Assembly: GCF_005311025.1 (NCBI RefSeq)
Contig: NZ_CP031747.1
Coordinates: 1,612,001 to 1,676,000, forward strand
Source of the DNA: Alcaligenes faecalis
GTDB taxonomy: Bacteria; Pseudomonadota; Gammaproteobacteria; Burkholderiales; Burkholderiaceae_B
Direction of reading: 5' to 3'
Length of the DNA stretch: 64,000 bases
A program made the translations under genes and the position numbers. The notes below the pieces were generated by a model that was not told the DNA's origin, did no database searches, and saw only the letters and a list, made by a program, of their open reading frames with translations. Numbering within the stretch: position 1 is the stretch's first letter; the number at the start of each line of letters is the position of its first letter. This document shows positions 53,469 to 62,880 of the stretch, piece by piece.

Positions 53469-53749
53469 TATTCCTTGAGCACCGTGCTGTAACAAAACCA
53501 AGGTCTAGCCAACAAAAAGTAATCGTAGCCCGCCAGACCGCCTAGTGCAATTTACCTTCGGTGATACTTGTCTTTCTTAAAGAGCACCGTTCAAGACTTG
53601 TACAGCCCTTGCAAGCCGGCCAGACTGGCCAAACACCGCAAACGCAACATCCATACGCTGAAACGTGCAAGCAGTGTAGGAAAGCAAGCGTTGAATCAGC
53701 GTGAAATCCGGCGTGAAAATGTTCCGTTCCCAAGCGTTTTCTTTCCGGC

Positions 53750-53778
53750 TTGACCCCGATGAGTCATACCAATAAGAT
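53750..53778 (+). promoter_or_regulatory. Sigma-70 promoter of the globin-nsrR operon
   Basis: TTGACC (53750-53755) and TAAGAT (53773-53778) are 17 bases apart. The -10 overlaps the NsrR-like dyad. Confidence 0.7.
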
Positions 53779-53796
53779 AGATAAAATATATATCTT
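53774..53796. promoter_or_regulatory. NsrR-like operator on the globin promoter
   Basis: The half-sites AAGATAGATAA and ATATATATCTT are inverted repeats with a one-base centre and match 9 of 11 positions. This is the 11-1-11 layout of NsrR sites, whose arms begin AAGAT. A bound repressor would cover the -10. Confidence 0.65.
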
Positions 53797-53811
53797 TAAA
53801 TTCAAAATATT

Positions 53812-54216
53812 ATGGCTCTCAACCCTTTGTGTACCCGCCAGGAAATTCATGACCTGGTCTGGGACTTTTACGATCGCATCCGCATGGACGACGTCCTCGG
53901 CCCCATTTTCTCCGAGCGCATCAAGGATTGGGATACGCATCTGGGCGTAATGGAAGAGTTCTGGTCATCTCTATTGCTCAAGACCGATGGCTTCAATGGC
54001 AATCCCATGGCCAAGCATTTGTCGCTCAAGCATATTCAGGCCAGCCACTTTGAACAATGGCTACGCCTGTTCAAGGAAACCTGCCAGGAGCGTGAAAACC
54101 AGGCCATGGCCGCGCTGGCATTGGAATATGCCCAGCGCATCGCCCGCAGCTTCTGGTTTGGCTACCAGTTCCAGCACAACCCCACTCAAGTGGCCAGCGA
54201 GCTGCAACTGCCCTGA
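53812..54216 (+). CDS. Group III truncated hemoglobin
   Basis: The 134-residue globin has features of group III: DFYDRIRMDDVLGPIF near the start, a conserved FWSSLL segment and the proximal His region KHLSLKHIQASHFEQW. Group III globins bind or detoxify nitric oxide or oxygen. It is three bases ahead of an NsrR-type regulator, and an NsrR-like site overlaps its promoter. Confidence 0.9.
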   Translation: MALNPLCTRQEIHDLVWDFYDRIRMDDVLGPIFSERIKDWDTHLGVMEEFWSSLLLKTDGFNGNPMAKHLSLKHIQASHFEQWLRLFKETCQERENQAMAALALEYAQRIARSFWFGYQFQHNPTQVASELQLP

Positions 54217-54218
54217 TC

Positions 54219-54671
54219 ATGCGTCTGACCAACCTTACCGACTACGCCCTGCGTCAATTGATGTATCTGGGTCAGAACGAAGACAGGCTCTGTACCATCG
54301 CGGAAATTGCCCAGTACCACCAGATTTCCCAAGCCCATCTGATGAAAGTCACCCACCTGCTCGCCAAGGGCGGGTGGATTCAGACACAGCGCGGGAAAAA
54401 CGGCGGAATGCGGCTGGCCCGTGCGCCGGAAGACATCAACCTGGGCGAGCTGGTGCGCTATACCGAAACCGATCTGGCGGTGGTGGAGTGCCTGGGCAGC
54501 GGCACCCACTGCATCCTGAGCGGTCGCTGCAACCTGAGCAATATCCTTAAACAGGCGCTGGCCCAGTTCCTGAGTTATCTGGATAACTACACCTTGCGCG
54601 ACATTATTGTGCCCGGCAGCAGCCCGGAACAGACGATTGCCTGGCCCACCAAGTCCATGCACTCGGCCTGA
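54219..54671 (+). CDS. nsrR: Rrf2-family NO-sensing regulator (NsrR-type)
   Basis: The 150-residue protein has an Rrf2 winged helix (LTNLTDYALRQLMYL; QISQAHLMKVTHLLAKGGW) and three cysteines, CLGSGTHCILSGRC, that match the [4Fe-4S] ligands of NsrR. NsrR represses NO-defence genes and is relieved by NO. It is co-transcribed with the globin and probably represses its own operon. Confidence 0.9.
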   Translation: MRLTNLTDYALRQLMYLGQNEDRLCTIAEIAQYHQISQAHLMKVTHLLAKGGWIQTQRGKNGGMRLARAPEDINLGELVRYTETDLAVVECLGSGTHCILSGRCNLSNILKQALAQFLSYLDNYTLRDIIVPGSSPEQTIAWPTKSMHSA

Positions 54672-54690
54672 TCGCAGACGGACGGATAGC

Positions 54691-54730
54691 AGACGGCCCC
54701 GGATTCAAAAGAATCCGGGGCCGTCTGTTT
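54691..54730. terminator. Very strong hairpin between nsrR and serA
   Basis: AGACGGCCCCGGATTC (54691-54706) pairs perfectly with 54711-54726 across AAAA. It lies between convergent genes and may stop both. The T-run is short. Confidence 0.85.
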
Positions 54731-54747
54731 AGGGTCCGACTACCGCT

Positions 54748-55956
54748 TCAAGCCGGGAAAATCAGATCGCTCCGTACAGTACCAGGATGGGCACGCACAG
54801 CTTCCAGCAACCCCTGCTCGGGCACACGATCCAGGTCCGTCATGGCATAACCCAACTCGCCTTGCGTTTGCAGCTGCTGGCGGGTGATGTTGATACCGTG
54901 CTGGGCCAGAATATTGTTCAAGCCACCCATCGCGCCGGGAACGTTGCGATGAACATGCAGCAGGCGCACAGCACCCTGGATGTCGTAGTAAGACACTTCG
55001 GGGAAGTTCACCGCGCCCTTGGTAGCGCCGCTACGCAAATAGCTAACCAGTTTCTCGGCCACTTCACGGCCAATGTTTTCCTGGGATTCCTGAGTACTAC
55101 CGCCAATATGCGGCGTCAGGATCACATTAGGCATACCGATCAAGGGGCTCTTCAAAGGTTCGTCCACGCTTTTCGGTTCGGTTGGGAACACGTCCAGCGC
55201 AGCACCCGCCAGATGACCGCTAAGCAAAGCCTGGTGCAAGGCATCAATATCCACCACCGTGCCGCGAGAAGCGTTGATCAGGATGGAACCGGGTTTCATG
55301 GCCGCAATCGTCTCGGCATTCATGATGTTGTGCGTGCCCTGCCCGCCTGGTACGTGCAAGGTGACCACATCGGACTCGGCCAGCATCTGCTTCAAGCTGC
55401 CATAGACACGGGCATTGCTCAGCGGCAGTTTGGATTCCACATCGTGGTAGAGCACGCGCATACCCAGCGCTTCGGCCAGAGTACCGACTTGGGAACCAAT
55501 ATTGCCGTAACCAATCACGCCCAAAGTCTTGCCACGGATCTCGAAAGCGCCATCGGCACTTTTGTCCCAGAAACCCTGGTGTACGCGCAGGTTCTTCTCG
55601 GGGATACGACGTAGCAACAAGATGGCCTCACCCAGCACCAGCTCGGCAACGGAGCGGGTATTGGAGAACGGCGCATTAAAGACCGGTACACCATGGTTCT
55701 GGGCTTGATCCAGATCCACCTGGTTGGTACCAATACAAAAGCATCCCAGCACTTTGAGCTGGTCTGCGTGCTCCAGCACCCGGCTGTCAAACTGGGTACG
55801 GGAACGAATTCCGACAACTTCGGCGCCTTTGACAGCGTCCAGCAGCTCCTGACCCGACAAGGCTCCCTTGTAGGTCTGAATATCGGTCAAACCCGCAGCC
55901 TCAAAAACTTCACGGGCGCTAGGATGAATGTTCTCAAACAGGACAATGCGACTCAT
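54748..55956 (-). CDS. serA: D-3-phosphoglycerate dehydrogenase
   Basis: SerA catalyses the first step of serine synthesis. From the ATG at 55956 (MSRIVLFENIHPSA) it has 402 residues. The NAD-binding loop is VIGYGNIGSQVGTLAEALG, followed by the conserved NASRGTVVDIDAL and TPHIGGSTQESQ with the catalytic His. A C-terminal ACT domain (ILAQHGINITRQQ) gives serine feedback control. Length matches the E. coli type. Confidence 0.96.
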   Translation of the reverse strand: MSRIVLFENIHPSAREVFEAAGLTDIQTYKGALSGQELLDAVKGAEVVGIRSRTQFDSRVLEHADQLKVLGCFCIGTNQVDLDQAQNHGVPVFNAPFSNTRSVAELVLGEAILLLRRIPEKNLRVHQGFWDKSADGAFEIRGKTLGVIGYGNIGSQVGTLAEALGMRVLYHDVESKLPLSNARVYGSLKQMLAESDVVTLHVPGGQGTHNIMNAETIAAMKPGSILINASRGTVVDIDALHQALLSGHLAGAALDVFPTEPKSVDEPLKSPLIGMPNVILTPHIGGSTQESQENIGREVAEKLVSYLRSGATKGAVNFPEVSYYDIQGAVRLLHVHRNVPGAMGGLNNILAQHGINITRQQLQTQGELGYAMTDLDRVPEQGLLEAVRAHPGTVRSDLIFPA

Positions 55957-56175
55957 GATGGTTCCAGTCATTGAAATAGTATCTAAATGGTACTATTTTT
56001 TTAGCCCGCCTGATCGAGCATCAACAATAACAGCAGGGGATTCTTGTCTTGAAACCAAGCAAGGCCATGAATCCACAGCCAAATACAAAAACCCAGGCCA
56101 GGAAAATAAAAAATCCAGGACCTGGGTCACTTCAAGGCGGCCTAGCTCATGAAAAGCCGCCTGAATAGCCTGCTA

Positions 56176-57177
56176 TCAAGAACCAAATGGCACCGGACGT
56201 GGTGTGTTGTCACGCGAAGGTGGCAGAATTGGCAGCACGATTTCAGGCTGTTTGCCCGTCAGCGTTTTCAGGAACGCGACGATCTGGGCATTTTCCTCTG
56301 CAGAGAAACTGCGACCCAACTGCAGACGACCCATTGTATCCACTGCTTCAGTCAAGGTATTGACGGCACCATCGTGGAAGTAAGGGTAGGTCAGCTCGAC
56401 GTTACGCAAGGTAGGAACCTTGAAGTTGAAACGGTCAGCATCCTTACCCGTCACAGCCGCACGGCCTTCAGCCGGGTTGGTGGTTTGGTACGGCTCGATC
56501 AGACCCATTTTCTGGAAGGAGGTACCGCCCAGATTAGGACCGTTGTGGCAGGCCACGCAACCACTATTCTTGAACAGTTGATAGCCAGCCAGCTCCTGAT
56601 CGGTAATGGCTTTCTTGTCGCCCTTCAGCCAAAGGTCAAAGCGCGAATCGGGCGTCACCAAGGTTTCTTCAAAGGCGGCAATTGCGGAGGTGACTTCATC
56701 AATGCCGAAGTCGGCCTTGCCAAAGACTTGCTTGAACTCGGCCTTGTACTCGGGGATGGAGCTCAGGAACTCCATGGCCAGCTCGTGTGTGAACGCCATT
56801 TCCTTGGGGTTGGCAATCGGGCCACCGGCCTGCTCTTTCAGGTCGCTGGCACGGCCATCCCAGAACTGGGCCACGTTCAGGCTGGAGTTCAGGACGGTAG
56901 GCGAGTTGATGGGGCCTTCCTGCCAGCGATCCCCGATGGAGGTACGGATATTGTCCGTGCCACCCATGCTCAGGTTATGACAGGAGTTACAGGAGATGAA
57001 ACCAGAACGGGACAGGCGAGGTTCAAACCACAGCTTCTTGCCCAGTTCAACGCGTGCCGGATCAGTGACAACTGCGGCGGGAATCGGCTGTACAGGCTCA
57101 TTTTCCTGGGCTTGCGCGGCACTGCCGAGCAGTAGACCGGCGGCCAGAGCAGAGAGAGTGAACAGGCGTAATTTCAT
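56176..57177 (-). CDS. ccpA: Di-heme cytochrome c peroxidase
   Basis: The enzyme reduces hydrogen peroxide in the periplasm with electrons from c-type cytochromes. It has 333 residues from the ATG at 57177, with a Sec signal (LALAAGLLLGSAAQA-like). Two heme c sites are present: CNSCH (C63, C66, H67) and CVACH (C207, C210, H211). A start at 57237 would add 20 residues before the signal. It is the only peroxidase gene of this type here. Confidence 0.93.
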   Translation of the reverse strand: MKLRLFTLSALAAGLLLGSAAQAQENEPVQPIPAAVVTDPARVELGKKLWFEPRLSRSGFISCNSCHNLSMGGTDNIRTSIGDRWQEGPINSPTVLNSSLNVAQFWDGRASDLKEQAGGPIANPKEMAFTHELAMEFLSSIPEYKAEFKQVFGKADFGIDEVTSAIAAFEETLVTPDSRFDLWLKGDKKAITDQELAGYQLFKNSGCVACHNGPNLGGTSFQKMGLIEPYQTTNPAEGRAAVTGKDADRFNFKVPTLRNVELTYPYFHDGAVNTLTEAVDTMGRLQLGRSFSAEENAQIVAFLKTLTGKQPEIVLPILPPSRDNTPRPVPFGS

Positions 57178-57392
57178 AACAACTTCCTTATGGGATGACA
57201 GAGCTTCCTGCCAGTGAGTGGTCCGGTTAGGACCCATAACCCTGCTGGCCTTATGGACATCGTAAGGAATGCCATTTCATTACACATTGATACATCGCAA
57301 GGAAATAATCTTTCCAGAGATGCTTAGGGAACTTTCAGAAGAAAGTGCAACTACTCCGCCACAATCCCCTATAGCGCCTTGACGAAACGCAT

Positions 57393-57425
57393 AAAAAATG
57401 CCGCCTGCAATCAAGCAGGCGGCAT
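57393..57425 (-). terminator. Intrinsic terminator after the liv operon
   Basis: ATGCCGCCTGC (57399-57409) pairs with GCAGGCGGCAT (57415-57425). On the minus strand the stem is followed by a T-run (six), so it ends the livF transcript. Confidence 0.88.
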
Positions 57426-57452
57426 CTTGGGATTGTTGCAGTTTGTGTTTTT

Positions 57453-58157
57453 TTACACGCCCAAATAGCGCGTCCACAAGGTGCGATCAGCCCCCAATGC
57501 TTCGGAGTTCCCCTGCCAGACCAATTTGCCACGTTCCAGAATGATGTGGTGATCCGACAAGGCCATCAGCCGCTCGACATATTTGTCGATCAGCAAGATG
57601 GTTTGCCCTTCTTCACGCAAGACGGCCAGACAGTTCCAGATTTCTTCACGCACCTTGGGCGCCAGTCCCTCGGAGGCTTCATCCAGAATCAGCAGCTTGG
57701 GGTTGGTGACCAGCGCACGGCCAATGGCCAGCATTTGCTGTTCACCGCCCGAGAGCTGGTTGCCCATATTGGACGCACGCTCACGCAAGCGCGGGAAAAA
57801 GTCATAGACACGCTCGGGCGTCCAGGTCTTGTTGGCTTTGGGGTTGCGGTTGCAGGCAAAGGCCGTCAGGTGCTCGGCCACGGTCAGGTTGGGAAAGCAC
57901 TGACGCCCTTCGGGCACAATGGCAATCCCGGCACGGGCAATACGGTCCGGATTCCAGCCCGCAATGGACTGGCCGTCGAACTTCACATCGCCGCCGCGCA
58001 CCGGCAACTGGCCCAGAATGGTTTTCAGCAAGGTGGTCTTGCCCATGCCATTACGGCCCAGCACAGTCACAACCTGCCCGCTACGAATGGACAGATCTAC
58101 CCCGAACAGCACCTGGCTGGCGCCATAGCCGCTTTGTAATTGAGTCGTTTCAAGCAT
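57453..58157 (-). CDS. livF: Liv-type ABC transporter ATP-binding protein LivF
   Basis: From the ATG at 58157 it has 234 residues. Walker A is GRNGMGKTTLLKTI, the signature is LSGGEQQMLAIGRAL and Walker B is LLILDEASEGLAP. It is one of two ATPases of a branched-chain amino acid or amide type transporter. A longer reading to 58349 overlaps livG and is not used; the real start overlaps livG by eight bases. Confidence 0.93.
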   Translation of the reverse strand: MLETTQLQSGYGASQVLFGVDLSIRSGQVVTVLGRNGMGKTTLLKTILGQLPVRGGDVKFDGQSIAGWNPDRIARAGIAIVPEGRQCFPNLTVAEHLTAFACNRNPKANKTWTPERVYDFFPRLRERASNMGNQLSGGEQQMLAIGRALVTNPKLLILDEASEGLAPKVREEIWNCLAVLREEGQTILLIDKYVERLMALSDHHIILERGKLVWQGNSEALGADRTLWTRYLGV

Positions 58158-58971
58158 GGCTTTCCACCTTGGTTGGAACTGGCGTGTCGTCGTCGCCCAG
58201 ATAAGCTTGACGCACAGCCTCGTTATCGCGGATTTCGGCAGCCGTGCCGGTAGCAATAATGTGCCCCGCCACCAGCACAGAAATCCGGTCAGCCAGACGG
58301 AAAACGGCTTCCATATCATGCTCGACCAGCAACATGGTGGCTTTGCCACGCATGGTTTCGATCAATTCAGTCAGGCGCAGCGTTTCGTCCGGCCCCATCC
58401 CGGCCATAGGCTCGTCCAGCAGCAGAACTTGCGGACGGCTGGCCAAAGCCAGGGCGAACTCCACCTTGCGCTGCTCTCCATGCGGCAACACACCGGCCTG
58501 GGTATGCAGCAAGGACGCATCAATGGCACATTCGGCGGCCAAAGCACGGGCTTGCTCGTACAGCTCGGTTTCCGCCTGACGAGCACGCCAGAAGCGGAAG
58601 CTGCTGCCACTGCATGCCTGCAAAGCCAGCACCAGGTTATCCAGGACCGTGTAGTTCTTGAAGATGTTGGTGATCTGGAACGAACGTGCCAGACCGGCAG
58701 CCACACGCTGGTGACCCGACAAGGAAGTCACATCCCGGCCACCCAGCAAGAGCTGGCCCGAATCCGGAGTCAAGGTGCCCGACAGCAAATGAATCAGGGT
58801 CGATTTACCTGCGCCGTTCGGGCCGATCAAACCATGAATTTCACCAGGCACCAGGTCCAGGGACACATCGTTGGTAGCCTGCAAAGCACCAAAGCGCTTC
58901 ATCAGACCACGGGCTTGCAAAGCGGCCGAGCCGCTGCCCGCCTTGGAGGCGGTTGCTATCGTGTTCGTCAT
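58150..58971 (-). CDS. livG: Liv-type ABC transporter ATP-binding protein LivG
   Basis: The 273-residue ATPase has Walker A GPNGAGKSTLIHLLSG and Walker B VLLLDEPMAGMGP. The signature motif is atypical (LPHGEQRKVEFALAL), as often in LivG. It overlaps livM by four bases and livF by eight. It pairs with LivF under the LivH/LivM permeases. Confidence 0.93.
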   Translation of the reverse strand: MTNTIATASKAGSGSAALQARGLMKRFGALQATNDVSLDLVPGEIHGLIGPNGAGKSTLIHLLSGTLTPDSGQLLLGGRDVTSLSGHQRVAAGLARSFQITNIFKNYTVLDNLVLALQACSGSSFRFWRARQAETELYEQARALAAECAIDASLLHTQAGVLPHGEQRKVEFALALASRPQVLLLDEPMAGMGPDETLRLTELIETMRGKATMLLVEHDMEAVFRLADRISVLVAGHIIATGTAAEIRDNEAVRQAYLGDDDTPVPTKVESHA

Positions 58972-59930
58972 GCTTGCTCCTTGGCGGTAGTAGCGGGATC
59001 AGCGGCCGAGCGGACACGCACCAGTCCGGCCAGCCCCTTGGGTGCAAAAAACACCACCAGCAGCAACAAGATACCCAAAGGCATGTGCCAGTACTCGGTC
59101 CAGTTGCGCAGCAACTCTTCCAGCACCAACATCACGAACGCGCCCAGAGCACCGCCATACAGCAAGCCAATCCCCCCCACCAGCACCATGATGATCAGGT
59201 CAGCCGACTGGGTCCAGTTCATCAGGCTAGGCGAGACAAACAGGTTGTGGTTAGCCAGCAAGGCACCGGCCAGACCCATGATGGCGCCGCTCAAGGTGTA
59301 AGCCGTCAGGCGAATGCGGTAGACGGGGTAACCCAAGGTTGTCATGCGGCTTTCGTTTTCACGCGTGCCCATCAAGGCCTGCCCGAAACGGGCTTTAACC
59401 AGACGATTGAACAGGAACAGCACCGCCACCAGAATAGCCAGAACCAGGTAGTAAAAGCTCAGCTCATTGCTCAGATCAATCCCGGGCAAGGATGAATGGC
59501 TGTACATGTTCAGGCCGTCCTCGCCACCGTACTGGCGCAAGGAAATGAACAGATAAAAGATCATCTGGGCAAACGCCAGCGTGATCATGATGAAGTACAC
59601 ACCACGAGTACGCAGCGACACGGCACCGGTCAGGAAAGCCAGCAAGCCGGAGATCACCATGGCGGCAGGCCAGGCAATCAGACCACTTTGCACGCCTTCG
59701 GTAGCCAGGATACCCACGGTGTAGGCCCCTGCCCCAAAAAACGCGGCATGGCCCAGGGCCACCATCCCGCCATAACCCAGCACCAGATTCAAGGCACTGG
59801 CAGCCAGGGCATAGATGAAGATACGGCGTACAAACGAAATGTAGAACTCAAGTCCGTACATCGGTGCAATCAAGGGGAAAGCCAATAAGGCCACCAGCAC
59901 CAGGGCGGAAAAAATACGCGAAGTAGACAT
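58968..59930 (-). CDS. livM: Liv-type ABC permease LivM
   Basis: The 320-residue inner-membrane protein has about ten helices and the LivM signature GYGGMVALGHAAFFGAGAY. It overlaps livG and follows livH by three bases. It forms the pore with LivH. Confidence 0.92.
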   Translation of the reverse strand: MSTSRIFSALVLVALLAFPLIAPMYGLEFYISFVRRIFIYALAASALNLVLGYGGMVALGHAAFFGAGAYTVGILATEGVQSGLIAWPAAMVISGLLAFLTGAVSLRTRGVYFIMITLAFAQMIFYLFISLRQYGGEDGLNMYSHSSLPGIDLSNELSFYYLVLAILVAVLFLFNRLVKARFGQALMGTRENESRMTTLGYPVYRIRLTAYTLSGAIMGLAGALLANHNLFVSPSLMNWTQSADLIIMVLVGGIGLLYGGALGAFVMLVLEELLRNWTEYWHMPLGILLLLVVFFAPKGLAGLVRVRSAADPATTAKEQA

Positions 59931-59933
59931 ACA

Positions 59934-60854
59934 TTAACCTCGCGCCGGGAACAGGCCCGAAGGACGGAAAACAAGAACAACAGCCATCAGGACATAGATC
60001 GAAATGGCGGCAATCGTAGGACCGACGCTGGAAGCCACATCTGCCGGGAAAACGTTACGCAGCAACATGGGCAGGAATGCACGGCCAGCGGTATCAACCA
60101 TACCCACCAGCAAGGCACCTACAAACGCGCCACGAATCGAACCAATCCCGCCAATCACGATGCAGACCAGAACCAGGATCAGAATGTCCTCGCCCATACC
60201 GATCTGAACCGCGGTAATCGGACCCAACAAGGCACCAGCCAGCGCAGCCAGAGCGGCTCCCAGAGTGAACACACCCAGGAACAGGATGGGAACGCGTACC
60301 CCCATCAGGGTGGCCATTTGTCGGTTGGAGGCACCTGCTCGCACCAGCACCCCAGCTCGTGTTTTGGTCACGAAGGCATACAGGGCCAGCGCCATCACCA
60401 GACCGACCGCAATAATCATCAGACGGAAGGCGGGATAGAGAAAGTCAGGCAAGAGTTCTACCGGCCCGGACAACAAGGCAGGCATATTCAACATAACGGG
60501 GGTTGGGCCCCAAATCATTTTGACCACATCATTGGCGATCAAAATAACGGCGTAGGTTCCCAGTACCTGAGCCAGGTGATCACGAGTGACCAGCTTGCGC
60601 AGAATGAGAATTTCCAAGGCAATACCGACCAGGGCTGTCACCGCCACCGCCACCACAATGGCGGCGGTAAAAGACCCTGTACGCTGCATGGTTTCCGCGG
60701 CCACATAGGCTCCCGCCATATAGAGGGAGCCGTGGGCCAGGTTCATGATATCCATAATGCCGAAGACCAAAGTCAGGCCCGCGGCAATCAGAAACAACAT
60801 CAAACCAAACTGCAAACCATTCAGCAATTGCTCGCTAATCAGAATAAGCGACAT
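59934..60854 (-). CDS. livH: Liv-type ABC permease LivH
   Basis: The 306-residue permease has about eight helices and the LivH signature FGIMDIMNLAHGSLYMAGAY. It lies 20 bases after the binding-protein gene. It pairs with LivM. Confidence 0.92.
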   Translation of the reverse strand: MSLILISEQLLNGLQFGLMLFLIAAGLTLVFGIMDIMNLAHGSLYMAGAYVAAETMQRTGSFTAAIVVAVAVTALVGIALEILILRKLVTRDHLAQVLGTYAVILIANDVVKMIWGPTPVMLNMPALLSGPVELLPDFLYPAFRLMIIAVGLVMALALYAFVTKTRAGVLVRAGASNRQMATLMGVRVPILFLGVFTLGAALAALAGALLGPITAVQIGMGEDILILVLVCIVIGGIGSIRGAFVGALLVGMVDTAGRAFLPMLLRNVFPADVASSVGPTIAAISIYVLMAVVLVFRPSGLFPARG

Positions 60855-60874
60855 GCTTTTACCACCTGTGAATC

Positions 60875-62044
60875 TTAATTAAGTTTGCATTCTTTGGCGT
60901 AGACGTCCTGGTAGGAGTCAAACACCTTGCTGACCATACGGTTCACAAGACGTCCGTCCTGATCCTTGACCACTTCACGCAAGTAATAAGCCTGCACGGG
61001 GAAGTTGTTGTTGCCGTAGGTAAATGGGCCGCGAACCGAGTTGTAGTCGGCGGCTTTCAGTGCCTTGAGCACCGCTTCGCGGTCGGACACCTTGCCATCA
61101 ACCTGTTTGACGGCGGCGTCGATAGCCAGAATCACGTCATAGGCCTGAGCAGCGTAAACCGATGGATAGCGGCCGTCGTAGGCTTTGCGGAACTCTTCCA
61201 CAAAGGTCTTGTTGGCAGGAACATCCAGGTCAGGCGACCACTGAGCCGTGTTCAACATGCCCAGGATAGGCTCGCCCACGGCGGGGATGATGTCCTCGTC
61301 ACCCGAGAAGGCTGGGCCCAGCAACACCACATCTTTATTCAGGCCAGCGGCCACGAACTGTTTGATGAAGTTGATGCCCATGGCGCCGGGCAGGAAGAAG
61401 AACACGGCCTGGGGCTTGGCCGCACGGATCTGTGCCAGTTCAGCCGAGTAGTCAATCTGGCCCAGCTTGGTGTAGAGCTCGTCGTTGACGGGTTTGCCGT
61501 AACCACGCTTGAAGCCGTTCAGGTGATCCTTGCCGGCTGGATAATCAGGGGCAATGATGAACATTTTTTCGTAGTTGCGATCCGCAGCCACTTTACCGGC
61601 GGCCTCGTCAAAGGCATCGTTCTGGTAGGACACGCCAAAGAAGTACGGATTACAACCGGCACCGGCCAATTGGCTAGGACCCGGATTGCTGGTCAGGTAG
61701 GGCACTTTGGCCGAGAACAGAGCGGGAGCCACTGCCAGGGCTACGTTGGAACCCACGGGGCCGGTAAAGAAGTCGATCTTGTCGCGCTGCACGAAGCGAT
61801 TGACCAATTGGCGGGCCTGGTCGGGATTACCGGCCATATCTTGTTGAATGAACTCGGCCGGGAAACCGCCCAGCTTGCCGTCCAGTTGTTTGATGGCCAG
61901 ATTAAAGCCATCACGAACTTCACCACCAACGGCAGCGAACGGACCGGATGTGTCCATTGCCATCCCCACTTTGATGGTATCGGCATGAGCCAAAGAACCG
62001 CCAAAAGCCGCCGCCAGAGCTACGGTCAATGCAATACGTTTCAT
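60875..62044 (-). CDS. Liv-type ABC substrate-binding protein
   Basis: From the ATG at 62044 (MKRIALTVALAAAFGGSLAHA) it has 389 residues with a Sec signal. It is a type-1 periplasmic binding protein (Peripla_BP_6): VGMAMDTSGPFAAVGGEVRDG, GPVGSNVALAVAPALFSAKV. It heads the livHMGF operon, so its ligand defines the transporter. That could be a branched-chain amino acid, an amide or an aromatic acid; sequence alone does not decide. Confidence 0.9.
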   Translation of the reverse strand: MKRIALTVALAAAFGGSLAHADTIKVGMAMDTSGPFAAVGGEVRDGFNLAIKQLDGKLGGFPAEFIQQDMAGNPDQARQLVNRFVQRDKIDFFTGPVGSNVALAVAPALFSAKVPYLTSNPGPSQLAGAGCNPYFFGVSYQNDAFDEAAGKVAADRNYEKMFIIAPDYPAGKDHLNGFKRGYGKPVNDELYTKLGQIDYSAELAQIRAAKPQAVFFFLPGAMGINFIKQFVAAGLNKDVVLLGPAFSGDEDIIPAVGEPILGMLNTAQWSPDLDVPANKTFVEEFRKAYDGRYPSVYAAQAYDVILAIDAAVKQVDGKVSDREAVLKALKAADYNSVRGPFTYGNNNFPVQAYYLREVVKDQDGRLVNRMVSKVFDSYQDVYAKECKLN

Positions 62045-62369
62045 GTTATCTCCTTGCGCCACCGCGCTTATAGGCTGTCTTTAAATAAGATGCACAGCAG
62101 ATCGAACTACAAATTCAACTATGCCAACCATTCATTTATAAATAGTTTAGTTATGAAACAATTTTGCTGGCAAGCTGTGGTTTTTACCTACACCCCTCAA
62201 ATGCCCTGGTAATTCGACAGGAAACAAAGCCCCGTGCCAATCCCATGGACGGATAAGCACTATAACGACTGTAGGGATAGCCGTTTATGCAGGTTTTCCT
62301 TGATTTTGTTAACAATCCCGCACTAAGCGCGCTGCTAAACTGAAGGCTCGCCTCATTATTGGAGATCCC
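62045..62369. other. Gene-free divergent region between liv operon and ivy
   Basis: The 325 bases hold AT-rich sequence near 62110-62165, which probably contains the liv promoter on the minus strand. The side toward the ivy gene has a TTGATT -35-like box but no good -10. I see no further gene or repeat. Confidence 0.55.
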
Positions 62370-62807
62370 ATGCGTATTTCCCATTCTCTGTGCCGCCTTG
62401 TCCTTGGCAGCGCCCTGCTCGTTCCTTTCCTGAGCAATGCACAGTCCTCGGAATCCGTTTATCTGGCTGACCTGGCCAAGTCCAACAAGCAAGTGGCCCA
62501 GCAGTATCAGAGCCTGATGCAGGACGTCGCCAAAAACGCCAGCTGGGTTAAAGATTTCGGTACGGCTTCGCCGGGCGAAACCGTGTCTCTGGATGGCCGC
62601 GACTACCAGGTTTTCCAGGGCTGCAAACCCCATGACTGCACCAGCTCCAGCTACGTAGTGCTACTGGACACCCAAAAGCAGACCATCTCCTACGGTGCTT
62701 TTGTGGAAAACAAGGAATCAGGCCCAGGTTTGGCCAGCAGCCAGATTCAATGGCTGGGCAATCCCGAATTTGATCAGATCCGCCTGATGTCACCGGCCCT
62801 GTTTTAA
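62370..62807 (+). CDS. Ivy-family C-type lysozyme inhibitor
   Basis: The 145-residue periplasmic protein has a Sec signal peptide (VLGSALLVPFLSNAQSSE) and the inhibitory loop CKPHDC with its two cysteines. Ivy blocks vertebrate C-type lysozyme and can control the cell's own lytic transglycosylases. The gene is single. The loop sequence is the classical one, so activity is likely. Confidence 0.88.
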   Translation: MRISHSLCRLVLGSALLVPFLSNAQSSESVYLADLAKSNKQVAQQYQSLMQDVAKNASWVKDFGTASPGETVSLDGRDYQVFQGCKPHDCTSSSYVVLLDTQKQTISYGAFVENKESGPGLASSQIQWLGNPEFDQIRLMSPALF

Positions 62808-62880
62808 AAAAACAGCACTTGACCTTGCCCCCGTGGCAAGCCTTAAGCTGACTCCATTGTTTTTATCAAAGGAGTCAGCT

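Larger units (their letters stand above)
53502..53811. other. Gene-free divergent promoter region
   Basis: This stretch separates the GT2 gene (minus) from the globin gene (plus). Its right end carries the globin promoter and an NsrR-like site. The rest shows no gene or strong repeat. Confidence 0.7.
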
